Below, piece by piece: positions 34,594 through 42,830 of a DNA stretch of 43,707 nt. A program made the position numbers and the translations under genes. The stretch's first letter is position 1. The number at the start of each line of letters is the position of its first letter. The notes beneath the pieces were generated by a model. That model worked only from the letters and a program-made list of their open reading frames with translations. It was not told the origin of the DNA and made no database searches. This DNA is from an uncultured Mollicutes bacterium (GTDB lineage Bacteria > Bacillota_I > Bacilli_A > Acholeplasmatales > Anaeroplasmataceae). The stretch covers positions 1 through 43,707 of the forward strand of contig UQGR01000011.1 in the NCBI GenBank assembly GCA_900540705.1, read 5' to 3'.

Positions 34594-35868
34594 ATGATAA
34601 GAAATTGGAAAATGGAAGAAGGCCTAACGACGGAAGAGGCTATGTTAGAAGCGAATCGTTGTTTATCCTGTAAAAATCCAAGATGTGAAACTGGATGTCC
34701 TACCTCTATGCGGATAAGAGATTTTATAAAGGAAATGAAGCAAAACAATTTAGAGGGAGCTTATGATATCATTCAGGAATGCTCTAGTCTTCCTTATATT
34801 TGTTCAATTGTCTGCCCTCATGAAAGACAATGTATTGGGCATTGCATATTAGGAATCAAAGGTAAACCAATCAATTGTGGTGGTCTTGAGCGATATGTTG
34901 TTGAACATGTAAATAAGCCACTAGCTGTGGAAAAGACTTCCAATAAAAAAGTTGCGATTATAGGGGCTGGTCCTGCAGGTGTTTCCTGTGCTAAGGAACT
35001 GGCAGAAAAAGGATGCCAGGTTGATATCTATGAAGCTACTCACTATTTTGGTGGTGTTATGGCATATGGAATTCCCAGCTACCGATTAGATAAATCTAGA
35101 GTGGATAGAATTCAAAATGAATTGAGAGATTTAGGAGTGAAAGTTTATTATAATCGTAAACTCAAGGAGTCAGAAATTATTGAGCTTAAAAAGACATATG
35201 ATGCTGTGTTTATTTCTACAGGTTTAACAAAATCTAAAAAGCTGGGAATTCCAAAGGAAAATCTCCCTGGCGTCTATGATGCATTAGAATATTTGCGCCT
35301 TGTCAATGCAGAAATAAAATATCAGGATGAAGTTATGCCAGTCCTTAAAGGAAAAACGGTGGTTCTTGGAGCGGGAAATGTAGCAATGGATGCGGCTAGA
35401 AGTGCAGCTCGTAGTGGGTCTGAGGTTTATGTGGTCTATAGAAGAAGTAGACAGGAGGCTCCTGCGACTAAGCATGAAATTGCCTGTGCAGAAGCAGAGG
35501 GAGTAACCTTTCAATTTTTAAATAGTCCTGTTGAAATATTGGGAGAGGAAAAGGTTACAGGTATTCGAGTGGAAGTTATGGAGCTTGGAGAACCAGATGC
35601 CTCAGGACGTAGAAGACCTGTTGGGACGAAACAGTATCAGGACATTCCTTGTGATAACGTGATAAGCGCCATAGGCCAGGATCCAGAAAATATCTATGAT
35701 TTGGGTGAACTCTCTACAGATTACAATTATTTGGTTTGTGAGGATTTAAAGACAAACGTAGATGGAATATATGCAGGTGGCGACATTGTTTTAGGAGCTA
35801 AAACTGTCGTAGAAGCTATGGTTTGTGGTCGTAAGGTTGCAAAAATGATTCTAGAAGATAACGCGTAA
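34594..35868 (+). CDS. GltD/NfnB-like NAD(P)H oxidoreductase with N-terminal Fe-S domain
   Basis: A 424-residue flavoprotein of the glutamate-synthase small-subunit family. The N-terminal Fe-S domain carries CLSCKNPRCETGCP and CSIVCPHERQC. An FAD-binding GAGPAG follows, then the second nucleotide fold GAGNVAMDAARSAARSG, VYRRSR, and the C-terminal FAD motif GIYAGGDIV. It could be a stand-alone GltD-type or NfnB-type enzyme passing NAD(P)H electrons to a partner. Neither the large glutamate synthase subunit nor NfnA is in the window. It follows aroC by 64 bp with no clear terminator or promoter, so it is probably the last gene of the aromatic operon, which ends at the hairpin at 35894. Confidence 0.82.
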   Translation: MIRNWKMEEGLTTEEAMLEANRCLSCKNPRCETGCPTSMRIRDFIKEMKQNNLEGAYDIIQECSSLPYICSIVCPHERQCIGHCILGIKGKPINCGGLERYVVEHVNKPLAVEKTSNKKVAIIGAGPAGVSCAKELAEKGCQVDIYEATHYFGGVMAYGIPSYRLDKSRVDRIQNELRDLGVKVYYNRKLKESEIIELKKTYDAVFISTGLTKSKKLGIPKENLPGVYDALEYLRLVNAEIKYQDEVMPVLKGKTVVLGAGNVAMDAARSAARSGSEVYVVYRRSRQEAPATKHEIACAEAEGVTFQFLNSPVEILGEEKVTGIRVEVMELGEPDASGRRRPVGTKQYQDIPCDNVISAIGQDPENIYDLGELSTDYNYLVCEDLKTNVDGIYAGGDIVLGAKTVVEAMVCGRKVAKMILEDNA

Positions 35869-35891
35869 ATTAATATGGTAAAAAAACTTTT

Positions 35892-35925
35892 CTTCCTACA
35901 GAATATATCTGTAGGATTTTTTTTG
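35892..35925 (+). terminator. Strong intrinsic terminator ending the aromatic operon
   Basis: Perfect 9-bp stem TCCTACAGA (35894-35902) and TCTGTAGGA (35908-35916), 5-nt loop, eight T. Confidence 0.9.
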
Positions 35926-35964
35926 TTAAGGAATCAGCAATTTCTATTAAAAAATTATATATTA

Positions 35965-35990
35965 TGTTATAATTAAATCAAAGGGGAGAA
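35965..35990 (+). promoter_or_regulatory. Extended -10 promoter and ribosome site of the mini-gene
   Basis: TGTTATAAT at 35965-35973 and AAGGGGAG near 35980, about eight bases before the ATG at 35996. It lies in the 325-bp stretch between the GltD-like gene and the sigma factor gene. Confidence 0.5.
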
Positions 35991-35995
35991 AAACG

Positions 35996-36154
35996 ATGAA
36001 TGAAAATTAAGATTATAATACTTTTAAATTTTATTTAGGAGAGTGTCAAACCATTGATTTTTAAAAAAAAGATGCTTTAGAGTGGTGGAATCTATTTTAG
36101 GCAGATAGAATTATTTTGAAATAAAAAAAGGATAAAATTTGTTTTATATAGTGA
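35996..36154 (+). pseudogene. Small decayed or recoded frame with stops at Gln-like positions
   Basis: From the ATG at 35996 one frame reads as a plausible 52-residue peptide interrupted by TAA at 36008, TAA at 36062, TAG at 36098, TAA at 36122 and TAG at 36149, then TGA at 36152. Every TAA or TAG differs by one C-to-T change from a Gln codon (CAA or CAG). Between stops it reads protein-like (for example DYNTFKFYLGECQTIDF and KKDALEWWNLF), and one normal CAA remains. It has a promoter-like box and ribosome site. Surrounding genes use TAA and TAG as ordinary stops, so decay is likelier than recoding. I do not recognise a family, and chance in AT-rich DNA is possible. Confidence 0.35.
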
Positions 36155-36193
36155 AAGATATATTTTTCAAATAAAAGGGAGCTTGGTGATATT

Positions 36194-36715
36194 ATGAAGG
36201 AAAGGAGACTTCATCAAAAGATACAGTCTGGAAATGAAGAACAAATCCATAAAATTTTTAATGAAATTTACTGCAGTTATGGGAAACTTGTATTTTTTGT
36301 TATATCTAAATATGTTCATCAGGTTCAAGATATCGAAGATTTGACAAATGATGTTTTCTTAAGCTTTTTTAAACAAATTCAGCAAATTAATTTAAATGGG
36401 AATCTGAAATCCTATTTGACAACCTCTGCGAAAAATATGGCTTTGAATTTTTTAAATAAGCAGAATAATAGTGTAGAGGTTTCAGAAAGTATTTTTTTAA
36501 TGCCAGATAAGAATAGTAATAATTCCTATTACCTTCTTTTAAAAGAAATGGAAGAGTGTCTAACTAAAGAAGAGATAGAAATTATACTTAAATATGCTAT
36601 TGAGGGTATGAAGTTTAAATTTATTGCTGAGGAAATGCAAAAGCCAACAAGTAGTATCATTACGAAATATCATCGAGCAATTAAAAAATTCAAGAAATAT
36701 AAGGGTGGAAGATAA
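36194..36715 (+). CDS. ECF-like sigma-70 family RNA polymerase sigma factor
   Basis: A 173-residue small sigma factor with regions 2 and 4 only. Region 2 is about residues 15-85 (YGKLVFFVISKYV, then DIEDLTNDVFLSFFKQI and SYLTTSAKNMALNFL). Region 4 is about 110-165 (LTKEEIEIILKYAIEGMKFKFIAEEMQKPTSSI, ending in a basic recognition helix ITKYHRAIKKFKK). It sits one base before a single-pass membrane protein gene, the classic sigma/anti-sigma arrangement. It probably drives the downstream paralog and metalloprotease genes in response to an outside signal. The region is more AT-rich than the aromatic operon before it. Confidence 0.88.
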   Translation: MKERRLHQKIQSGNEEQIHKIFNEIYCSYGKLVFFVISKYVHQVQDIEDLTNDVFLSFFKQIQQINLNGNLKSYLTTSAKNMALNFLNKQNNSVEVSESIFLMPDKNSNNSYYLLLKEMEECLTKEEIEIILKYAIEGMKFKFIAEEMQKPTSSIITKYHRAIKKFKKYKGGR

Positions 36716-36716
36716 C

Positions 36717-38012
36717 ATGTCTAAAAACTATATAGAAGAGGTTATTGAAGAAAAGGTTTCATTTGAACCAGATTATTCAAAAATAAAAGAGCAAGTGGAA
36801 GTAGAACATAAAAAAATAAACAAGAAAAGATGGGTTTGGCCTAGTCTAAGTATTGGTTTTATTTCTATAGCACTCCTCGTTACAATTCTAATTGTTGTTT
36901 CAAATTTAAGAAGTAATTCCAATCCTACTCTAGATTATAATGGAGTACACTACAATAATTATACCAGCAATGGAAATGGAGGTAATTATGGAGAACCCAC
37001 ACCTCCACCTCCAATTGTCAATTATTCCATTGATATTGAAGAGAATCATTATAACTATAATGAAGAATTTATTATAAAATATACAATTCAAGAAATTGAT
37101 GAAGAGAATGTAAAAGACCGAAATAATTTAAATGTTAAAATTGTTTCTGACAAATTTGAATTTTCATCTCCAATAGAATATCATTTTGATTTAGAAACAG
37201 ATGTCAGTATCTATGAAAATGTTCTTTCCTTTGGGAATGAGCAAAAGGATACAATTTTTCCTATTGTATTAGAATTAAAGGCAAAAGCAATTGAACAAAG
37301 TGATAATGTAGAAAGTATTGTGTTTTTACTAGAATTTCCTTTAAAAGATGATTATGTAGAAAGAATTCTAAGAAAAGAGCATTATGATAAAGGAGAAACT
37401 TATCAATATATGCTAGACGAATTCACAAAGAATTTTGAATGGATTCATAGATTAAGTTATATCAATGATGAGCTTGGAACATTATTGGTGGATGAGGGTA
37501 AAAAATTTGAATATCCAAATACTAGTTCAAATTGGGCTGAAGAGATGATAAATGTTAGTCCAAAGTCAGAGATTGTGTATCGCAGTTTAAATCGTCTTTA
37601 TACTTGCAATTTGATTTCTGAAAATTTATATATAAAAAGATTAATATCTTATTTTACAAATAATATGCCTTATTTAGGTTTTAAAGGAACATATATTCAG
37701 GATAAGTATATCGTTTCTTATCAATATTATTCTAGAAATATAAGAGTCTATTTTGATTTGAATGATGAATATAGTTATCTTTTTGAACTATATCAAGAAA
37801 GCTGTATTCAAACAACCAAAGAACTTGTAAAAATTCTTTATGAAAATGATAAAATAGGATTAGAAGAATTTAGGAATGAAATTGCGATGATTGATGAAGA
37901 GGGGTTACTTCTTGACCATAGTTGGAAAGGATTCTTTAATAAATATAATGAAGTGCTTGTTCCCTTTAAGGATTATATGAATTATTATTATGATATTTAT
38001 ATAAAAAATTAA
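36717..38012 (+). CDS. Single-pass membrane protein, presumed anti-sigma factor with extracellular sensor
   Basis: A 431-residue protein. Residues 1-39 form a charged cytoplasmic tail (MSKNYIEEVIEEKVSFEPDY...), followed by a TM helix at about 42-63, a Pro-rich linker (PTPPPPIVN), and an outer part of about 350 residues. The first outer section looks like a beta-sandwich (YSIDIEENHYNYNEEFIIKY); the last 200 residues are helical. Position and topology directly after a sigma factor gene suggest that the tail holds the sigma factor. No recognised zinc-binding anti-sigma motif (HxxxCxxC) is present. Its paralog follows immediately. The ATG at 36717 with GGTGG upstream is the start; an open frame from 36624 is only overlap with the sigma gene. 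Confidence 0.75.
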   Translation: MSKNYIEEVIEEKVSFEPDYSKIKEQVEVEHKKINKKRWVWPSLSIGFISIALLVTILIVVSNLRSNSNPTLDYNGVHYNNYTSNGNGGNYGEPTPPPPIVNYSIDIEENHYNYNEEFIIKYTIQEIDEENVKDRNNLNVKIVSDKFEFSSPIEYHFDLETDVSIYENVLSFGNEQKDTIFPIVLELKAKAIEQSDNVESIVFLLEFPLKDDYVERILRKEHYDKGETYQYMLDEFTKNFEWIHRLSYINDELGTLLVDEGKKFEYPNTSSNWAEEMINVSPKSEIVYRSLNRLYTCNLISENLYIKRLISYFTNNMPYLGFKGTYIQDKYIVSYQYYSRNIRVYFDLNDEYSYLFELYQESCIQTTKELVKILYENDKIGLEEFRNEIAMIDEEGLLLDHSWKGFFNKYNEVLVPFKDYMNYYYDIYIKN

Positions 38013-38102
38013 GAGTAGTAGAGATGGTAAATTATAAAAATTCATTTGATTAATATGAACTGTTGAGCTACTTAAAAATAGAATAGGAGGAGATCCTAAA
38101 AT

Positions 38103-39341
38103 ATGCTAAATATAAAAAGACAAGAAAATAAAGACACTGAAAAAGGAAAAAAGAAAAGATGGGCATGGTTTAGTCTATGTATAGGATTTGCCTCTATAGC
38201 AATCCTTGTGATAAGTATTGTTGTTATAAATTTAAGAAATCAACCTACTCCACCATCTACTATTCGTGAGGGAGTGCACTATACGAATAGTTATGAAATT
38301 GGAGGTAGAATGGAAAGAACATCCCCATCACTTTCACTTCCCTTGGTCTGGTACTCCATTGATATAGAAAAAGATCATTATGATTATAATGAAGAATTTA
38401 TTATAATATATTCAATTCATTGTTTTAATGATGATTATTGTATAGCAGATGACAAGGTTTTAGATATAAATATTCTTTCTGATAAATTTGAATTTTCATC
38501 TCCAACAGAATATCATTTTGATTTAGAAACAGATATCAGTGTCTATGAAAATGTTATTTCCTTTGGGAATGAGCAAAAGGATACAATTTTTCCTATTGTA
38601 TTGGAATTAAAGGCTAAAGCAGTCCAACAATGCGACTTTGTAGAAAGTATGCAATTTTTATTGAAATTTCCTTTGAAAGATTACTTTATAGAATCCTTGA
38701 TAAAATTTGGTAATGCAGGAGAAACCTATAAATCCCTGTCAGATGAATTTACAAAGGATTTTGCTTGGATTCAGAGAGTTTACTATATCAATGATGAGCT
38801 TGGAACTATATTGGTTGATTTAGGTAAAGATTTTTCAGATCCTGATTTGGCTTCCTCAGCAATTTTTGGTGCAACAACAGAGACAATGTATCGAAGCTTG
38901 AATCGTCTTTATAGTAATACCTCACTTTCTAAAAATGAATATATGAAAAAAATAATAGAGTTTTTTACAAAAAATAAACCTTATCTTGACTGCTGGTGGA
39001 CGGGGATGTCTATCCATGATATGCGCCGATATTTTTATTATTATTCCAAAAACTTTAGGGCCAAATTCAAATTGAATGCTGAATATGATTATCTTTTTGA
39101 ATTATACCAAAAAGATGAGAAAAATCGTATTTCAGTGACAAAAGAGCTTCTAAAAATTCTCTATGAAGAAGATAAAATCACTTTAGAGGAATATAATAAT
39201 GAAATTACGTTGATTGATGAAGAGGGGTTACTTCTTGACCGTAGTTGGGAAGGAGCATTTTCTTCCTATAATTCAAAGTTCATTCCTTTTGATGATTATT
39301 TAGATTACTATTTTGATATATATTTAGAAAAAATAGACTAA
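38103..39341 (+). CDS. Tandem paralog of the presumed anti-sigma protein with a replaced cytoplasmic tail
   Basis: A 412-residue paralog of the preceding protein. They share the TM region (KKRW-W-SL-IGF-SIA, about residues 17-43), the outer domain (FEFSSP-EYHFDLETD, SFGNEQKDTIFPIVLELKAKA), and the C-terminal segment (DEEGLLLD-SW). The cytoplasmic tail is shorter and unrelated (MLNIKRQENKDTEKGK), so the part expected to bind the sigma factor is missing. The DNA near both 3' ends is almost identical, pointing to recent tandem duplication. AGGAGGAG lies nine bases before the ATG. It may be a second sensor, a decoy, or a substrate of the protease encoded next; none of this is shown. Confidence 0.72.
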   Translation: MLNIKRQENKDTEKGKKKRWAWFSLCIGFASIAILVISIVVINLRNQPTPPSTIREGVHYTNSYEIGGRMERTSPSLSLPLVWYSIDIEKDHYDYNEEFIIIYSIHCFNDDYCIADDKVLDINILSDKFEFSSPTEYHFDLETDISVYENVISFGNEQKDTIFPIVLELKAKAVQQCDFVESMQFLLKFPLKDYFIESLIKFGNAGETYKSLSDEFTKDFAWIQRVYYINDELGTILVDLGKDFSDPDLASSAIFGATTETMYRSLNRLYSNTSLSKNEYMKKIIEFFTKNKPYLDCWWTGMSIHDMRRYFYYYSKNFRAKFKLNAEYDYLFELYQKDEKNRISVTKELLKILYEEDKITLEEYNNEITLIDEEGLLLDRSWEGAFSSYNSKFIPFDDYLDYYFDIYLEKID

Positions 39342-39403
39342 TTATAATTTAATCTATTAAAATTTCTACAAAATGGTATGTTTACAATATAGAGGTGAAA
39401 AAC

Positions 39404-42094
39404 ATGTTAAAAATAAAAGGTTTAATTTTTATAATATTTACTTTTCTACTTGGATTGAGTCTAACTAGTAAGGCTTCTATTTCACCTTTAAAAGAGGAAG
39501 AAAATTTTGAGAAACTGAAAGAATTCAATACAAATGAAGCACAATTGTACTATGAATCAGAAATCTATGATATCAATTCTAAGATTGATTTAACTATTTT
39601 TCTTGATTTGCAGGAAGCTATTTTAGATTATAATATACAATGTATTGGCTTTGAGGTTGTAGAAGAAATAATAATTCTGAAAGATAAAATCACGTTTTCT
39701 ATTCAATATAATAATAAAGAAGAAAAGCCATATTTGGAGTTTACGTTAAACTTAGTTAATGGTATTGATTTGAGCCTATCCTTATATGGATTTCTAAAAG
39801 AAAAAAAATTATTTATTAGCCGGTCTTCCTTTTATGCAGCAGAAGCAGTATACTTGTATTATTTACAACAAAATGAAATACAAAAATATGAAAGTATAAT
39901 AAGTGAAGAAATGGTTTGTCATGATCCAGAAAAACCTTCTAATTTAATGAAATATCCATCGACTTCACTTTTAGGAGACAATCCAGACACTTATGTTCAA
40001 GGCACTTTTCATTGGGTTGATGATTATAATAATTCACATCCATTACAATTTAATCGTGTTGAGTTATGGGATAAAGAGCCTATTGGAGAAACATTGTTAG
40101 ATGTAACATATACAGATGAAAATGGGTTTTATCGTTTTGAATTTGAAAACGCTGACAACTATACAGACTTTGAAAATGGTGGATATGATGTGTTTATTAG
40201 ATTATTACCTATGGGAGAAAGCACTAGAGTGTATCAAGGAAACGGTTCTAGTTATCAAGAGGATTTAGGCTATTATGAAAATATTCCTACTGGAACCATG
40301 TATGAATTTTCAAAAACCTATTATATGGCGAAAGACATTAAAAAGATGCCTGAAGAATTTTGGAAAAAATATGATTTTGAGTTTTCTCAATCCTTACAAA
40401 TCTCCCAGGCAGCCATTTTTGCCTCAAAATATGTAAGAGAAATGAATGGAAAAAATATAACTTCAGCCTCCATTCGTTATCCCCACAATGAACCATCCAC
40501 AAGCTGTTTTTATAACAGAAGCGATAGAACACTATATATAATAAACTCTAATGACAACCAAAATATAAAAAGTTATGCCTCTTGGGATGCCATTATGCAT
40601 GAGTATGGCCATCATGTACAACAAGAATTTGAAATATGTAATAATCCTGGTGGCGCTCATATGCTAGAAAAAAGGATGGGAGATCATTATAAAAAACATT
40701 TTACTACTGGTGCTTTTGCAGTCTCTTGTAAATGTGCTTGGCAAGATTTTTCAGAGAATGAGTGTAAATTACAGGGAAATCAATTGGCATGGGGAGAAGG
40801 CTGGGCAACCTATTTTAGTATAGTAGCACAACAATATTTTTCTAATAATTTATATAATATTAAAACGGGTGGTGATCTTATTTATACAAACTATGATAAA
40901 TCTGAATATGATTTGATAAAAAATTATAGAATAGGTGATGATTGTGAGGCTACAGTTTTAGCTATTCTATATGAAATGTATGATAATAGTTATGATGATG
41001 TGGATGAAGATTCATTGGGTTTAGGACATAAAGTGATGTGGAATATGACGACAGGCAGTAAGGCAAAAACATTCCAAGAATTTGACACCTATTTTAGAGC
41101 AAATTACAATGACAAATCCAGGCTTAAATATTATGGAAGAATATTGGGGTACTACAACCTAGCACCATCTATTGTCACTTCCTCTTCAATATCTACAGTT
41201 AGTCCAACATTTTCTTGGACCTGGAATCCATCAACACCATCTTCATTTTTTTATGAAACAAGCTATGAACTAAATTTTTATGATTATAATTATAATTTGA
41301 TTGGCAAAACGGATAGAACCGCTAGTACTAGTATTTCACCCAGTGAGGATTTATGGATAAGCGTCATCAATTCAGGATATCTATTTTATGTTTCCGTTAC
41401 TCGATATGAGAATAATTCTCCTATCTCTTGTTATGAAGGGGAGTGGAGGTCATATCCAAAGCCATATGCAGAACAAATGTCTTTATCAACGAAATATATA
41501 AGAGAGCTTGCTGCTGGTGAATGCTATTGGTTTGTTTTTACGGCACCTCAAACTGCCACTTTTATTTTTGAAACCACAGGAAGTACAGATACATATGGAG
41601 AACTTTTTTCTCAGATGGTGTTTGGAAGAACCACAGATTGTCGGATTACCTATGACGATGATAGTGGTGATGGCAGCAATTTTAAAATTTCCTATTTAAT
41701 GAATAAAGGCGATGTAGTATTTTTGCGTGTCAGAGGATATAATTGGGATAGAACCGGAGAATTTATGATATCCATGTCCTCTCTAGACCATGTTCATCAA
41801 TATACCCACTCCTATTCTATTTTAAATGATAGATGTCATATTGCGAGATGTAGCTGTGGAAAGACGATTGAGGAAGCTCATTATTATCAATCAGAAAAAC
41901 TAGGGCAAAGATGTAAGTATTGTAAGCATTATACTGAGGGACCAGTAATCACTCCAGGGGACTTATTGAAAAATAAAAAGGCTTATTCCCAAAGAGATAA
42001 AGCCTTCATTATAGAGGTGGAGGTAATTCCAGACTCCAATGTATATTCTAAATTTTCTAATGTAAAGGGTAGAACATCTGTAATCTGTAGCTGA
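39404..42094 (+). CDS. Secreted multi-domain zinc metalloprotease (HEYGH), C-terminus reading into a neighbouring gene
   Basis: An 896-residue exported protein. Signal peptide about residues 1-24 (basic MLKIKG, hydrophobic core, cleavage near SKA). Then come an N-terminal region to about 160, a beta-sandwich transthyretin-like domain (about 190-285), and a gluzincin-like catalytic domain with H399-E400-YG-H403 and probable third ligand Glu465 in WGEGWATYF. An Ig-like domain, a PPC-like domain (about 690-790) and a zinc-ribbon-like tail (CSCG...CKYC) follow. The last 40 or so residues do not match the copy at 124-2391 and are encoded by the antisense of the exonuclease 3' end, with 112 bp overlap. 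The ATG at 39404 with AGAGGTG is the start; GTG at 39395 lies in that site. It probably acts on cell-surface or environmental proteins. Confidence 0.82.
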   Translation: MLKIKGLIFIIFTFLLGLSLTSKASISPLKEEENFEKLKEFNTNEAQLYYESEIYDINSKIDLTIFLDLQEAILDYNIQCIGFEVVEEIIILKDKITFSIQYNNKEEKPYLEFTLNLVNGIDLSLSLYGFLKEKKLFISRSSFYAAEAVYLYYLQQNEIQKYESIISEEMVCHDPEKPSNLMKYPSTSLLGDNPDTYVQGTFHWVDDYNNSHPLQFNRVELWDKEPIGETLLDVTYTDENGFYRFEFENADNYTDFENGGYDVFIRLLPMGESTRVYQGNGSSYQEDLGYYENIPTGTMYEFSKTYYMAKDIKKMPEEFWKKYDFEFSQSLQISQAAIFASKYVREMNGKNITSASIRYPHNEPSTSCFYNRSDRTLYIINSNDNQNIKSYASWDAIMHEYGHHVQQEFEICNNPGGAHMLEKRMGDHYKKHFTTGAFAVSCKCAWQDFSENECKLQGNQLAWGEGWATYFSIVAQQYFSNNLYNIKTGGDLIYTNYDKSEYDLIKNYRIGDDCEATVLAILYEMYDNSYDDVDEDSLGLGHKVMWNMTTGSKAKTFQEFDTYFRANYNDKSRLKYYGRILGYYNLAPSIVTSSSISTVSPTFSWTWNPSTPSSFFYETSYELNFYDYNYNLIGKTDRTASTSISPSEDLWISVINSGYLFYVSVTRYENNSPISCYEGEWRSYPKPYAEQMSLSTKYIRELAAGECYWFVFTAPQTATFIFETTGSTDTYGELFSQMVFGRTTDCRITYDDDSGDGSNFKISYLMNKGDVVFLRVRGYNWDRTGEFMISMSSLDHVHQYTHSYSILNDRCHIARCSCGKTIEEAHYYQSEKLGQRCKYCKHYTEGPVITPGDLLKNKKAYSQRDKAFIIEVEVIPDSNVYSKFSNVKGRTSVICS
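41966..42008 (-). terminator. Intrinsic terminator of the exonuclease/esterase operon
   Basis: On the minus strand, AAGGCTT and AAGCCTT (42000-42006 and 41978-41984 on plus) form the stem, followed by TTTATTTTT. The hairpin includes the end of the exonuclease gene and lies inside the plus-strand protease frame. Confidence 0.7.
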
Positions 42095-42828
42095 ATCAGC
42101 TGTTGGTTACGATAAAGGATATCCTTTGCATTTTTTATTTTTTCTCTTATTTTCTTATTTTGTATTGCATCTAGTTCCTCAGTAAGGGTGTCATAGGTTG
42201 GATAGTGGGACACTATAGAAGCTGCAGTTTTGGGCCCTATCCCAAGTACTCCTTTAATATTATCAGAAGTATCTCCTATTAAGGATTTAAAAAGTATATA
42301 TTGATTAGGTTCTATTCCATATTTCATTTCTAAGTATTCTTTATTACAGAAATAACTTTGTTTTCCCCTATATCGATAGATTTGAGTATTTTCAGAGATT
42401 AAACTGAAAAAATCACTATCTCCAGATACAATTATAATTTGCATAATGGATTCATATTTTTTTGTAAAGCTTGCGATTATATCGTCTGCTTCCTGATTCT
42501 TTGTTTCTATATAAGGAATTTGTAAATAATCCAAAGCTTTATAAATTAGCGTTAGTTGGGCAAAAGGATTATCCTCTTCTGGAACCAAGCTATAATCTTT
42601 TCTATTTGCTTTATAGCTTGCTAGAAGCTCAGTTCTTGGATTTTCATGCTCTCCATCAAATACTATACAAATATGAGAAGGGCATAGCTGCCTTATGATT
42701 TTAAGAGTAGCTCCAATAAAACCTAAAACTCCTTGAATGGGAGTTCCATCTTTGCCTTTGATTCTAGCAGGCATTCCATAAAACATTTGAAATAAAAGAT
42801 TATGTCCATCAATTAGTAACAGTTTCAT
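41983..42828 (-). CDS. 5'-3' exonuclease / flap endonuclease (PolI N-terminal domain type)
   Basis: A 281-residue stand-alone 5' nuclease like the N-terminal domain of DNA polymerase I. Metal-binding acidic residues appear in LLIDGHN, IVFDGE, KNQEADDIIA and VSGDSDFFSL, and the helix-3-turn-helix follows in GDTSDNIKGVLGIGPKTAASIV. It removes RNA primers or 5' flaps in replication and repair. It starts two bases after the esterase stop codon, with no good ribosome site, so translation is probably coupled. Its 3' end overlaps the convergent metalloprotease frame by 112 bp and contains its own terminator. Confidence 0.93.
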   Translation of the reverse strand: MKLLLIDGHNLLFQMFYGMPARIKGKDGTPIQGVLGFIGATLKIIRQLCPSHICIVFDGEHENPRTELLASYKANRKDYSLVPEEDNPFAQLTLIYKALDYLQIPYIETKNQEADDIIASFTKKYESIMQIIIVSGDSDFFSLISENTQIYRYRGKQSYFCNKEYLEMKYGIEPNQYILFKSLIGDTSDNIKGVLGIGPKTAASIVSHYPTYDTLTEELDAIQNKKIREKIKNAKDILYRNQQLIQLQITDVLPFTLENLEYTLESGITSTSIMKALSLWE

Positions 42829-42830
42829 GG

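Noticed and set aside
35996..36154. Host-wide recoding of TAA and TAG as Gln
   Set aside because: Well-recognised genes such as typA (TAG) and many others (TAA) end normally at these codons, so any recoding would have to be local or foreign.
36624..36716. Longer N-terminus of the presumed anti-sigma protein
   Set aside because: It overlaps the conserved recognition helix of the sigma factor gene and has no ribosome site, while the ATG at 36717 has one.
35926..42094. Prophage or insertion sequence carrying the accessory island
   Set aside because: No transposase, integrase, terminal inverted repeats or phage structural genes are seen; only base composition and gene content suggest transfer.
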